The notes under the pieces are model-generated. The model saw nothing but the letters and a program-made list of their open reading frames with translations, searched no databases and was not told the DNA's origin. The position numbers and the translations under genes are program-made. This document shows, piece after piece, positions 55,900 to 63,909 of a stretch of 64,000 bases of DNA. Position 1 is the stretch's first letter, and each line of letters starts with the position of its first letter. Origin of the DNA: Massilia sp. Root335 (GTDB taxonomy: Bacteria; Pseudomonadota; Gammaproteobacteria; Burkholderiales; Burkholderiaceae_D); assembly GCF_001425685.1 (NCBI RefSeq), contig NZ_LMCY01000003.1, forward strand, positions 437,149 to 501,148, given 5' to 3'.

Positions 55900-57114
55900 A
55901 TGCCACTCGCCTTATGGGCACTCACATTGAGCGCATTCGCCATCGGCACGACGGAATTCGTGATCGTCGGCCTGATTCCCACCATCGCCGGCAGCCTGCA
56001 CGTGTCGGTGCCGTCGGCCGGCCTGCTCGTCAGCCTGTACGCGCTGGGCGTCGCCGTCGGCGCGCCCGTGCTGACGGCGCTCACCGGCCGCGTGCCGCGC
56101 AAGACGCTGCTGCTCGGCCTCATGCTGCTGTTCACGGCCGGTAACCTGACCGCGTGGATGGCTCCCGGCTACGCCGCGCTGATGGCCGCGCGCGTGCTCA
56201 CCGGCCTCGCGCACGGCGTCTTCTTCTCGATCGGCTCGACGATCGCCACGAGCCTCGTGCCCAAGGAAAAGGCGGCCAGCGCCATCGCCCTGATGTTCAG
56301 CGGCCTGACCGTGGCGCTCGTGACGGGCGTGCCGCTCGGGACGTTCATCGGCCAGCGTCTCGGCTGGCAGATGACGTTCCTGGCCGTCGCGCTGCTCGGT
56401 GTGATCGCCTTCGCCGGCATCGCCCTGCTCGTCCCGCGCGGCATCGCCGGCAGCGCGCCCGCGGGCCTGCTCACGCAATTGTCGGTGCTGAAGAAACCGC
56501 GCCTGCTGCTCGTGTACGCCATGACGACCCTGGGCTACGGCGGCTCGTTCATCGCCTTCACCTATCTGGCGCCGATCCTCGAACAGGTCGCCGGCTTCGC
56601 GCCGGGCAGCGTCGGCCTCGTGATGCTCGTGTACGGCGTGTCGGTCGCCTTCGGCAATATCTGGGGCGGCAGGCTGGCGGACCGCAAGGGCCCCGTGCGC
56701 GCCCTGCAGATCGTGTTCGCGCTGCTGGCCGCCGTGCTGTTCGTCCTCGACGTCACGGCCGCGAACAAGGTCGCCGTCCTCGTCACCGTGCTGGCCTGGG
56801 GCGCCGTCGCCTTCGGCAACGTGCCGGGCCTGCAGGTCTACGTCGTGCGCCGCGCCGAGATCGATGCGCCGCGCGCCGTGGACGTGGCGTCCGGCCTGAA
56901 CATCGCCGCGTTCAACGTCGGCATCGCCCTCGGCGCCTGGGGCGGCGGCCTGATCGTCGCGCACCTCGGCCTGATGCACACGACGTGGATCGGCGGCCTG
57001 ATCGTCGTCGGCGCGCTGGCCCTCACCACGCTGGCGGGCTGGCTGGACCGGCGCGACCCGGCGCCGCATCCGGAGCAGGCGGCATGCGGCGAACGCGCCG
57101 TCGCCATGCACTGA
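55900..57114 (+). CDS. MFS transporter (DHA1 sugar-efflux/AraJ-like)
   Basis: A 404-residue major facilitator with 12 predicted helices. The first helix reads LALWALTLSAFAIGTTEFVI, typical of the AraJ/SotB group, and loop 2-3 has ALTGRVPRKTLLLG. Helix 4-5 is GLAHGVFFSIGSTIATSLVP. A drug or sugar exporter is expected. The ATG at 55900 has an AAGGAG site. It is divergent from the LysR gene, and the aldo/keto reductase follows after 29 bp, so they likely form one LysR-controlled unit. Confidence 0.92.
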   Translation: MPLALWALTLSAFAIGTTEFVIVGLIPTIAGSLHVSVPSAGLLVSLYALGVAVGAPVLTALTGRVPRKTLLLGLMLLFTAGNLTAWMAPGYAALMAARVLTGLAHGVFFSIGSTIATSLVPKEKAASAIALMFSGLTVALVTGVPLGTFIGQRLGWQMTFLAVALLGVIAFAGIALLVPRGIAGSAPAGLLTQLSVLKKPRLLLVYAMTTLGYGGSFIAFTYLAPILEQVAGFAPGSVGLVMLVYGVSVAFGNIWGGRLADRKGPVRALQIVFALLAAVLFVLDVTAANKVAVLVTVLAWGAVAFGNVPGLQVYVVRRAEIDAPRAVDVASGLNIAAFNVGIALGAWGGGLIVAHLGLMHTTWIGGLIVVGALALTTLAGWLDRRDPAPHPEQAACGERAVAMH

Positions 57115-57143
57115 ATTCGTCAAGCTTTTAACAAGGAGTCACC

Positions 57144-57947
57144 ATGAACACCCTCCCGCGCCTGGGCCTCGGCACGTTCCGCCTGCAGGACCGCGCCGCC
57201 ATCGATTCGGTCGCAAACGGCCTCGAACTGGGCTACCGCCACATCGACACCGCGCAGATCTACGGCAACGAGGCCGAGGTCGGCCAGGCGCTCGCGGCAT
57301 CCGGCGTTACCCGCGGCGACGTCTTCGTCACCACCAAGATCTGGACGGAGAACCTGTCCGCGTGCCGCCTGCGCGCCAGCCTCGAACAAAGCCTGATCAA
57401 GCTGCGCACCGACCACGTCGACCTCGCGCTGATCCACTGGCCGTCGCCGGGCGGCGCGGTCGCCGTGGCCGAATCGATGGACGCGCTGCTGGCGGCGCGC
57501 GAGGCGGGCCTGACGCGCGCCGTCGGCGTGTCGAACTTCCCCATTGCGCGGCTGCGCGAGGCCATCACCGCCGTCGGCGCGGACAATATCGCGACGAACC
57601 AGGTCGAGCTGCATCCGTTCCTGCAGAACCGGCCGCTGGCCGCGTTCATGGCCGACGCCGGCATCCGCCTGACGGCCTACATGCCGCTCGGCCACGGCAA
57701 GGTGACGGACGACGCGACGATCGTCCGCATCGCACGGGAACACGGCGCGACGCCGGCCCGGGTGGCGCTGGCGTGGTCGATGGCGAAGGGCCATGCCGTG
57801 ATCCCGTCGTCGACGCAGCGCGCGAACCTGGAGAGCAACCTGCGCGCGCGCGACCTGGTCCTGTCGAGCCGGGACATCGCCGCCATCGATGCGCTGGACC
57901 GGGGCGAGCGCCTCGTCGACCCGGACTTCGCGCCGCGCTGGGATTAG
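57144..57947 (+). CDS. Aldo/keto reductase (DkgB-like)
   Basis: A 267-residue NADPH-dependent AKR. Catalytic residues are visible: the Asp in YRHIDTAQIYGNEAEVG, Tyr in the same segment, Lys in FVTTKIW and His in LALIHWPSPGG. The nucleotide-binding end is SSTQRANLESNL. It is close to 2,5-diketo-D-gluconate reductase B types, which reduce aldehydes such as methylglyoxal. It is probably co-transcribed with the MFS transporter. Confidence 0.93.
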   Translation: MNTLPRLGLGTFRLQDRAAIDSVANGLELGYRHIDTAQIYGNEAEVGQALAASGVTRGDVFVTTKIWTENLSACRLRASLEQSLIKLRTDHVDLALIHWPSPGGAVAVAESMDALLAAREAGLTRAVGVSNFPIARLREAITAVGADNIATNQVELHPFLQNRPLAAFMADAGIRLTAYMPLGHGKVTDDATIVRIAREHGATPARVALAWSMAKGHAVIPSSTQRANLESNLRARDLVLSSRDIAAIDALDRGERLVDPDFAPRWD

Positions 57948-57968
57948 AACCGTTCCCGCCGGCTCCGC

Positions 57969-58682
57969 TTACTTGTCCAGCTCCGCGTAGTGGCGGAAGA
58001 TCCCTTCCTCGTTGAAGGGCAGCCGCCGCTTCGACTTCAGGTAGGCCGCGATGCGCGGCCGCGCGGCCACCCGGTCGTGCAGGGCCATCAACAGCGGATA
58101 GCCCGCGTCGATGCGCGCCAGCGCCTTCGGAAACGCGTAGCGCAGGCCGGCGACGAGCTGGAACAGCGACAGGTCGGCATACGTGACCGCGGCGCCCAGC
58201 AGATAGTCTTTCGGCTCCGGCCGGGCCAGGATGTTCTCGAACCAGTCGAAGAACTTGGGGATGCGCGTGTCGATGAAGTCGGCCGCGCGCCGCTTCGCTT
58301 CCGGGCGCTGGTCCTCGAAATACAGCGACGTGGCGATCGGATGATGGGTGTCGTGCGCTTCCGCCACGATGTCGGCGATCGTCAGCTGGATCTGGCTCAC
58401 CCAGTATCTACCCTGCGCGTCCTGCGGCGCCAGCCCGTGGCGCTCGCCCAGGAACATCAGGATGTTGGCGGTCTGCCCGATTGTCACGTCGCCCGCCTTC
58501 AGGAACGGCGGCGCGAACGACGGATGGTCGGCGCCGTCCATCGCCGCCATCATGCGCGCCATGCCGCCGGGCTCGCGCGCCACGTCCACGTATTGCACGC
58601 CCGCTTCTTCCAGCGCCAGGCGGACGAATTCGCCGCGGCCCTGGATGCTCGGCCAGTAAAAAAGTTCGTAAGGTTGCACCAT
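57969..58682 (-). CDS. Glutathione S-transferase family protein
   Basis: A 237-residue GST. The thioredoxin-fold N-terminal domain (about 1-85) starts YELFYWPSIQGRGEFVRLAL with Tyr near the start as the likely thiol-activating residue, then PFLKAGDVTIGQTANILMFL. The helical domain (about 95-230) has AVTYADLSLFQLVAGL, the standard C-terminal N-capping/hydrophobic staple. Substrate is unknown. The ATG complementary to 58680-58682 begins MVQPYELFYW; earlier in-frame codons (MPPKMAV) are weaker starts. It is convergent with the aldo/keto reductase gene, ending 21 bp from it. Confidence 0.9.
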   Translation of the reverse strand: MVQPYELFYWPSIQGRGEFVRLALEEAGVQYVDVAREPGGMARMMAAMDGADHPSFAPPFLKAGDVTIGQTANILMFLGERHGLAPQDAQGRYWVSQIQLTIADIVAEAHDTHHPIATSLYFEDQRPEAKRRAADFIDTRIPKFFDWFENILARPEPKDYLLGAAVTYADLSLFQLVAGLRYAFPKALARIDAGYPLLMALHDRVAARPRIAAYLKSKRRLPFNEEGIFRHYAELDK

Positions 58683-58795
58683 GATGATTTTCCCGTGTCT
58701 GTCGGACGACATAGTAGACCGTACAGCCATTTTGGGAGGCACGAAACGACGTTTTTATCCTGCTCTCTTGTATTTCCAAACTTGACACCGGTGTG

Positions 58796-59251
58796 TCACA
58801 GGCAAGTGGCCGTCACGGTCCACGTGCTCTTGCCGGGATCGCAGCCCTTGATTTCCCGGATACGCACCACACAGCGTGTATCGTTGGGGGAGACTTTGAT
58901 AAACCACGGCTGTTCTCCGAGCGGTGCCATGTGTTGCCCCCATTCGTGCCCGCCATGGAACCGGCCTTTGATCCGCTTGCGGGAGCCATATTCGCAGATG
59001 AACCAGCCCTCCTCGTTCGCTGGAAGCTCGTAACGCAGGTCTGTGCCTTCTGCCGCCGCCCGCTCGTCGGGATGGTCCCAGCCGGAGGGGAACGGCGGGC
59101 CGCTGCTGGGCCGCTTTCCCCACATCATGTAGGCGTTGGTCAACGGGTCTGCCGGTGCATCCTTGCCGGGGTAGGTCGGAGGACAGCGATAGTCTCCCGC
59201 ACGGGCAACGGAGCACGACAGGACAAGCGCCGCGATGAGAGTTCGCTTCAT
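58796..59251 (-). CDS. STY0301-family exported protein, possible type VI immunity protein
   Basis: A 151-residue protein with a Sec signal peptide (MKRTLIAALVLSCSVARAG). The mature part has several Cys (DYRCPP, FICEYG, TRCVVRI, KGCDPG), suggesting disulfides. The sequence is recognised as STY0301-type, a small family named after a Salmonella Typhi locus that I recall as type VI-linked. Its start overlaps the amidase stop by 4 bp. Periplasmic export is what an immunity protein against a cell-wall amidase would need. That role is inferred from position. Confidence 0.7.
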   Translation of the reverse strand: MKRTLIAALVLSCSVARAGDYRCPPTYPGKDAPADPLTNAYMMWGKRPSSGPPFPSGWDHPDERAAAEGTDLRYELPANEEGWFICEYGSRKRIKGRFHGGHEWGQHMAPLGEQPWFIKVSPNDTRCVVRIREIKGCDPGKSTWTVTATCL

Positions 59252-59748
59252 GGAACGAGCGCCACGTAGAACTCTTCCGCACGATCGCACGGTTTCTTCA
59301 GCGATGACGCAGGCCAGACATTGACATGACGAGGCCCGGGCGGCTTCGGTCTGCCGGTATGCCACTGATCGAACATCGAAATGCCCCCGGCCTTGCCTGT
59401 TGACGTGCTGAATGTATCCCCACTTATGAATAGAGCGGCATGGTATCCGTGCACGTTGACTTCCGGCCCGTGCGGATACTGCCAATTCCCATCAATGAGT
59501 TTGAAGTTCGCGATAACTGTGCCCGGCTTGAGCGTTTTTGCCACGTCGATAACACGATCGCCACGCTGCCATCGTCCGGTCCAGCCCACATTAGTGAGTT
59601 CCTGCGGGAGCCGGGCGCACTCTCCGTTGGCGATCATCAAAGCGTCCAGGCCTGCCTGTCTGTTCTCTTTCCAAGCCTGTTTGTATTTCTCGTCCCATTC
59701 CTTGATCAGCGCGTTCATGTTGCCGCTGTAGACGACTGCATGTGGCAT
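59248..59748 (-). CDS. BPSL0067-family predicted amidase (type VI effector candidate)
   Basis: A 166-residue protein of the BPSL0067 family. Candidate catalytic residues are Cys44 (NGECARLPQELT), His103 (HGYHAALF) and Asp127 (FDQW), the layout of NlpC/P60- and Tae-type peptidoglycan amidases. No signal peptide is present, as expected for a protein loaded on Hcp. It is the second gene of a three-gene minus-strand module, 25 bp after the Hcp gene. Enzyme class is inferred from the motif arrangement, not from a search. Confidence 0.75.
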   Translation of the reverse strand: MPHAVVYSGNMNALIKEWDEKYKQAWKENRQAGLDALMIANGECARLPQELTNVGWTGRWQRGDRVIDVAKTLKPGTVIANFKLIDGNWQYPHGPEVNVHGYHAALFISGDTFSTSTGKAGGISMFDQWHTGRPKPPGPRHVNVWPASSLKKPCDRAEEFYVALVP

Positions 59749-59773
59749 CCCGGCCTCCCGTCAGGCCGGCTTC

Positions 59774-60106
59774 TTACAACATGACGTTATCCAGCTCTAT
59801 CCGATAGTACGTGATCGGCTTGCCGTCCCCGTCAGCGCGCATGAACTCCAGCTTCGCCCTGGGCAGTGTCTTGCCCATCGCGCAGTGCTGGAACAGCACC
59901 GGGGACGAGATGTCAGCAAGCTTGGTGAAGCTGACTTCGGACAGATCGGCGGCGCCGCTGGTATGCCCCCCTGCTGTGGACACAGACATGGCTCGGGGCT
60001 GATTTACACCGAAAGCGACGTCGGAAATCTCGATCCAATCCTTATGGGCAGAGTCGGCCGACTCGCCTTTAATGCCCTCGATTTGCAGATATGCGTCGAC
60101 CGCCAT
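59774..60106 (-). CDS. hcp: Hcp-family type VI tube protein, C-terminally short
   Basis: A 110-residue protein starting MAVDAYLQIEGIKGESADS, a classic Hcp N-terminus, with STAGGHTSGAADLSEVSFTKL and KLEFMRADGDGKPITYYRIE. Full Hcp is about 160 residues; here the frame stops at LDNVML, about 50 residues early, losing the last beta strands that close the ring. The stop is a plain TAA 25 bp before the amidase ATG. It may be a functional short carrier or a decayed copy. No other type VI structural gene is in the window. Confidence 0.8.
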   Translation of the reverse strand: MAVDAYLQIEGIKGESADSAHKDWIEISDVAFGVNQPRAMSVSTAGGHTSGAADLSEVSFTKLADISSPVLFQHCAMGKTLPRAKLEFMRADGDGKPITYYRIELDNVML

Positions 60107-60584
60107 TTTCGCCTCCGTTCCAGTTGAGCAAATGAACGATTGTTGCCCGGCAGCTTACGGCCAACGTTGGCGAGAGTCAGGCAGGCAAAAGAAACAGATC
60201 AACGAGACCGGAAGACGGAGCAGCCGGCCAATATCATCGACTAACAATAGTGACCCGGGTGTGATGTGCCTTGTCTCGATTGCCCAGCTTCAAGGTGAAT
60301 GATTCTGACCGGCGGAAAAAAGTTCATACACCATGCCACGCTCCTCAACTTGTTCGGTCTGACTCAATTATTGAGCAGCTTTTCGATGTTCGGCGCGGCA
60401 ATCGTGCTAGTCTTGCGTCTGGAACTTGCCTGACAAAAGATCAACAAAGAGAGACATGAAGACAATAAGAAATACGGGGGGAATGAGTTATCGATGGCAT
60501 CGATCTTGACCTGCTGAACGATCAATTACCGTTTAGCAAAAAACTAACGAGATAAATCCACCGATACCGTACCCGGAGCGCACC
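60107..60584. other. 478-bp stretch without a recognisable gene
   Basis: Short open frames here (for example 60271-60459) show no protein family or ribosome-binding site. An inverted repeat ATCGATG/CATCGAT lies at 60490-60504 upstream of the VirK/YbjX gene and could be an operator. The stretch is less GC-rich than its neighbours, like the type VI module beside it. Confidence 0.5.
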
Positions 60585-61541
60585 ATGATTTTCGCTCACC
60601 TGACCAAACACTGGATGGCCCGCCGGCGCCAGTACAGCCTGTCGTCGTGGGTCCTGTGCATCGCGCGCAGCCTGCGCGTGCTGGCCTATTACCGCGACCA
60701 CCGCGCGCTGTGCCGGCTCGGCGTCTACCGCAAGCACGTCGCGGGACCGGCCAACGACGACCTGTTCCACCACCTCAGCCACCGTGACTACCTGATCAAG
60801 GGCTTGACGCCGCGCCAGCGCGTGCAGGCCGTGCTGAGCCACTACCGCTTCGAGGAAACGACATTCAACGAAGGCTATCTGGAAGCCGTCTACGGCCAGC
60901 GCTGCCTGCCCCTGTGGCAGCACGAGGCCGAAGGCAGCAGCTTCATGATCCAGCTGGAAATGGCGTCGCGCAGCAATGCGGAGGGCGACCTCACCGTCGC
61001 GCTGGTCGCGGACGGCAAATGCCTGCACCGCCTGTCCTTCAGCTGGCTCGAAGGCGAGATGGTGGGCGTCGACATGCCCGTCGTCCCCTTCATCGCGCGC
61101 AACCAGGGCCGCTGGGTCGATTCCGGCACTGCGTTCGAGGCGTTCGAGCGCATCTTCCCGAACAATTCGCCCAGCTTCTTCTGCTTCGCGGCCATGCAGG
61201 GCATCGCACTGGCGCTCGGCATGGACAAGGTCGTCGCCATCCGCAGCGAAGCGCATGTCGCCTACGATCCCGACCCGGACAAACACTTCGCCAACGCCTA
61301 CGACGGCTTCTGGAAGATCCTCGGCGGCGAAGAGATGCCGGGCCGCGACGGCTACCTGATCGCGCTGCCCTTCTACGTCAAGCCGCTGTCCGAGATGCCG
61401 TCCAAGCACCGCAAGCGCGCGGCCCTGCGGCGCGAGCACTGGCGCCTGATCGGCGAATCGTCCCGCGCCATCGTGCAGCGCCACCTGCTGCACGCGCGGG
61501 CCCATGTGGCGCATCCGGCGGCGATTCCCGAGCCGGCCTGA
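60585..61541 (+). CDS. VirK/YbjX-family (DUF535) protein
   Basis: A 318-residue cytosolic protein of the DUF535/VirK-YbjX family. Conserved segments include LSHRDYLIKGLTPRQRVQAV, YLEAVYGQRCLPLWQHE and GVYRKHVAGPANDDLFHHLS. VirK and YbjX are PhoP-regulated proteins linked to envelope stress and virulence in enterobacteria; the molecular function is unknown. The ATG at 60585 follows GGAGCGCACC. No PhoP-type box was recognised. Confidence 0.87.
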   Translation: MIFAHLTKHWMARRRQYSLSSWVLCIARSLRVLAYYRDHRALCRLGVYRKHVAGPANDDLFHHLSHRDYLIKGLTPRQRVQAVLSHYRFEETTFNEGYLEAVYGQRCLPLWQHEAEGSSFMIQLEMASRSNAEGDLTVALVADGKCLHRLSFSWLEGEMVGVDMPVVPFIARNQGRWVDSGTAFEAFERIFPNNSPSFFCFAAMQGIALALGMDKVVAIRSEAHVAYDPDPDKHFANAYDGFWKILGGEEMPGRDGYLIALPFYVKPLSEMPSKHRKRAALRREHWRLIGESSRAIVQRHLLHARAHVAHPAAIPEPA

Positions 61542-61580
61542 ACGAGGCCATTGACAGACGCACCACATTAGGGCGCGGTG

Positions 61581-61589
61581 TGCTACACT
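61581..61589 (+). promoter_or_regulatory. Extended -10 promoter of the TPP-riboswitch transcript
   Basis: TG at 61581-61582, one base and TACACT at 61584-61589 form an extended -10. The predicted start site near 61595 coincides with the first base pair of the riboswitch. A TTGACA at 61551 is too far for a -35. Confidence 0.6.
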
Positions 61590-61593
61590 CGCG

Positions 61594-61675
61594 CCTTCGC
61601 TAGGGGTCCTGGGAGTTCGCTTCCCGGGTGAGAGATACCCTTCGTACCTGATCTGGATAATGCCAGCGAAGGAAA
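61594..61675 (+). ncRNA. TPP (THI-box) riboswitch
   Basis: The conserved core ACCTGATCTGGATAATGCCA (61646-61665 region) and GGGTGAGAGATACCCTTCG are present. A perfect 8-bp closing stem pairs CCTTCGCT (61594-61601) with AGCGAAGG (61665-61672). The usual CUGAGA reads GUGAGA here. It binds thiamine pyrophosphate and represses the gene downstream, 101 bp away. The structure fits a complete aptamer; the expression platform is unclear. Confidence 0.93.
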
Positions 61676-61740
61676 GCGCAACGCAGTTCCCATCCTTGTT
61701 TGCCCTTCCCCCCGTTGGCTCCGGCTTTTAAGAAAAAGCA

Positions 61741-61761
61741 GCGCGCCGAGCGTCGGCGCGC
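61741..61761. promoter_or_regulatory. Hairpin between riboswitch and TonB receptor start
   Basis: GCGCGCCGA (61741-61749) pairs perfectly with TCGGCGCGC (61753-61761). It lies 15 bp before the ATG. On the plus strand no T-run follows; on the minus strand a TGCTTTTTCTT follows, as in a terminator, but no minus gene is present. It may be part of the riboswitch expression platform. Confidence 0.35.
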
Positions 61762-61776
61762 GAAAACGAGCAAACC

Positions 61777-63909
61777 ATGAACCGTCATTTGAAGTACACC
61801 ATCCTGGCCGGCGCCATCGCGCAAGCCTTCATCGCGAACGCGCAGGCGCAGGACACCACCCACCCGGTCGCCGAAGTCGTCGTCACGGGCAACCGCTTCA
61901 TCGTGGTCGACCGCGCCAGCGTCGGCGGCTTCGGCGAGGCGTCGCTGTTCGACACCCCGGCCTCCATCACCGCCATCGGCCGCACGCAGATGCAGGACCT
62001 GTCGATCCGCTCCACGACCGAGGCGATGCGCTTCGACGCGTCCGTGGCCGACGCCTACAACGCCGTCGGCTATGCCGAGCAATTCTCGATCCGCGGCTTC
62101 GCGCTGGACAACAACTACAGCTACCGCAAGGACGGCTTCGCGATCCCGGGCGACACCCAGATCCCGCTCGAGAACAAGGAACGCTTCGAAGTGCTGAAAG
62201 GCCTCGCGGGCCTGACGTCCGGCGTCGCGACGCCGGGCGGCATCGTCAACTACGTGACCAAGCGTCCGACGGCCGCGCCGCTGCGCTCGGCCACCGTGGA
62301 AGTCTCCGAACGCGGCACGCTGTACGGCACGGTCGATCTCGGCGGCCGCTTCGAGGATCGCCGCTTCGGCTACCGCATCAACGCGGCCGCCGCCGACATC
62401 CACCCCTACGTGCACGGCGCCAATGGCGACCGCCAGTTCGTATCGGCCGCCTTCGACTGGCAGATCACGCCGGATGCGCTGCTCCAGCTGGACATGGATT
62501 ACCAGCGCAAGGCCCAGATCACGGCGCCCGGCTTCCAGCTGATCCGCAACGAAGTGCTCCCGACCGGTGTGTCGCCCAAGATGCTGCTGAACGACCAGCC
62601 GTGGACGCGTCCCGTCACGACCAGGGACAGCAACCTGGGGCTGCGTTTCGAATACAAGCTCGCCCCCGGCTGGCTCGCGACCGTGGCCGGCAACAAGCAC
62701 TGGTTCAAGCGCGACGACTTCACCGCGTTCCCTTACGGCTGCAGCAACGAGGGCGCGGGCTTCTATCCGGGCTACTGCTCGAATGGCGACTACGACGTCT
62801 ACGATTACCAGAGCACGGGCGAGCGCAAGTCGCCGTGGGGCGTGCAGGCGCAGGTGCAGGGTAAGTTCGCGACCGGCACGATCCGCCATGCGCTGACCGT
62901 CGGCACGTCGTATTCCGAGCGCCACGACAGCTTCGGCGATTACGTGTACGACTACGTCGGCTACAGCAATCTGTGGAACCCGCTCGTGACCCCGCACGTC
63001 GCGGCCGACCGCGTGACGGGCCCCGTGTTCGAGCGCCGCAGCGACGAGGAACGCGCCCTGTTCGCGCAGGACATCGTGAGCCTGACGAACCAGCTGACCT
63101 TGCACGCGGGCCTGCGCCATGTGCAGATCAAGCGCAGCGAATTCATCGACGAGGCGACCGGCTACGTGCACAGCGACGATTCGTTCCTGCTGCCGAGCGT
63201 TGCCCTCGTGTTCAGCCCCGCGCGCGACTGGAACGTGTACGGCACGATCAGCCACGGCCTGCAGCACGGCGGCGTCGCGCCCATGCAGACGACGAACGAG
63301 AACCAGGTGCTGGCGCCGCAACGTTCGCACCAGGTCGAGATCGGCGCCAAGGCCGCACTGGCGAACGGCCTCGATCTGTCGGCCGCGCTGTTCCAGATCC
63401 GCCAGGGCCTGGAGTACACCGATGCGGGCAACACCTTCGTGCGCAACGGCCGCGAAACCCATCGCGGCATCGAACTGACGGCGCAGGGCCGGGCCACGCC
63501 GGCGCTGGACTGGAGCCTGTCGCTCATGGCGCTGAACACGCGCCAGGAAGGCACGGGCCAGGCGGGCATCGACGGCAAGCGCGTGACGGACGTCCCCGCG
63601 TTCAAGTCGATGGCATGGGTGCAGTACGCGGTGGCGGCAGTCCCGGGCCTGAAGCTGGACGGCACGTGGCAGTACTCGGGCAAGAAGGCGTTCGACCCCG
63701 AGAACACGGTGTTCGTGCCGGACTACCACGTGTTCGGCGTGGGCGCGTCGTATGGCGTGAAATGGGGCGCGACGAACGTCACGCTGCGCGCGCGGGCCGA
63801 GAACCTGTTCGACAAGTTCTACTGGCGCGACGTGACGCCGGAACTGGGCGGCTACCTGCTGCCGGGCGCACCGCGCACGTTCCGCGTGTCGGCGCAGTTC
63901 GATTTCTAA
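61777..63909 (+). CDS. TonB-dependent outer-membrane receptor, TPP-riboswitch controlled
   Basis: A 710-residue siderophore-receptor-type beta-barrel. Signal peptide (MNRHLKYTILAGAIAQAFIANAQA), TonB-box-like AEVVVTGNRF, plug domain (about 50-170) with FSIRGFALDNNYSYRKDG and RFEVLKGLAGLTSGVATPGG, then the 22-stranded barrel ending in FRVSAQFDF with the C-terminal Phe. The barrel has no ligand signature, but control by a TPP riboswitch makes thiamine or a precursor the likely cargo, with iron siderophores as the alternative by family. The end is duplicated downstream. Confidence 0.92.
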   Translation: MNRHLKYTILAGAIAQAFIANAQAQDTTHPVAEVVVTGNRFIVVDRASVGGFGEASLFDTPASITAIGRTQMQDLSIRSTTEAMRFDASVADAYNAVGYAEQFSIRGFALDNNYSYRKDGFAIPGDTQIPLENKERFEVLKGLAGLTSGVATPGGIVNYVTKRPTAAPLRSATVEVSERGTLYGTVDLGGRFEDRRFGYRINAAAADIHPYVHGANGDRQFVSAAFDWQITPDALLQLDMDYQRKAQITAPGFQLIRNEVLPTGVSPKMLLNDQPWTRPVTTRDSNLGLRFEYKLAPGWLATVAGNKHWFKRDDFTAFPYGCSNEGAGFYPGYCSNGDYDVYDYQSTGERKSPWGVQAQVQGKFATGTIRHALTVGTSYSERHDSFGDYVYDYVGYSNLWNPLVTPHVAADRVTGPVFERRSDEERALFAQDIVSLTNQLTLHAGLRHVQIKRSEFIDEATGYVHSDDSFLLPSVALVFSPARDWNVYGTISHGLQHGGVAPMQTTNENQVLAPQRSHQVEIGAKAALANGLDLSAALFQIRQGLEYTDAGNTFVRNGRETHRGIELTAQGRATPALDWSLSLMALNTRQEGTGQAGIDGKRVTDVPAFKSMAWVQYAVAAVPGLKLDGTWQYSGKKAFDPENTVFVPDYHVFGVGASYGVKWGATNVTLRARAENLFDKFYWRDVTPELGGYLLPGAPRTFRVSAQFDF

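Noticed and set aside
58783..58798. TGACAC/GTGTCA inverted repeat
   Set aside because: A six-base stem overlapping the STY0301-family stop; too short to call an operator or terminator.
60271..60459. 62-codon open frame in the gap before VirK/YbjX
   Set aside because: No ribosome-binding site, no family and atypical composition.
61551..61556. TTGACA as -35 for the riboswitch promoter
   Set aside because: It is 27 bp from the -10 element, outside the 16-19 bp range.
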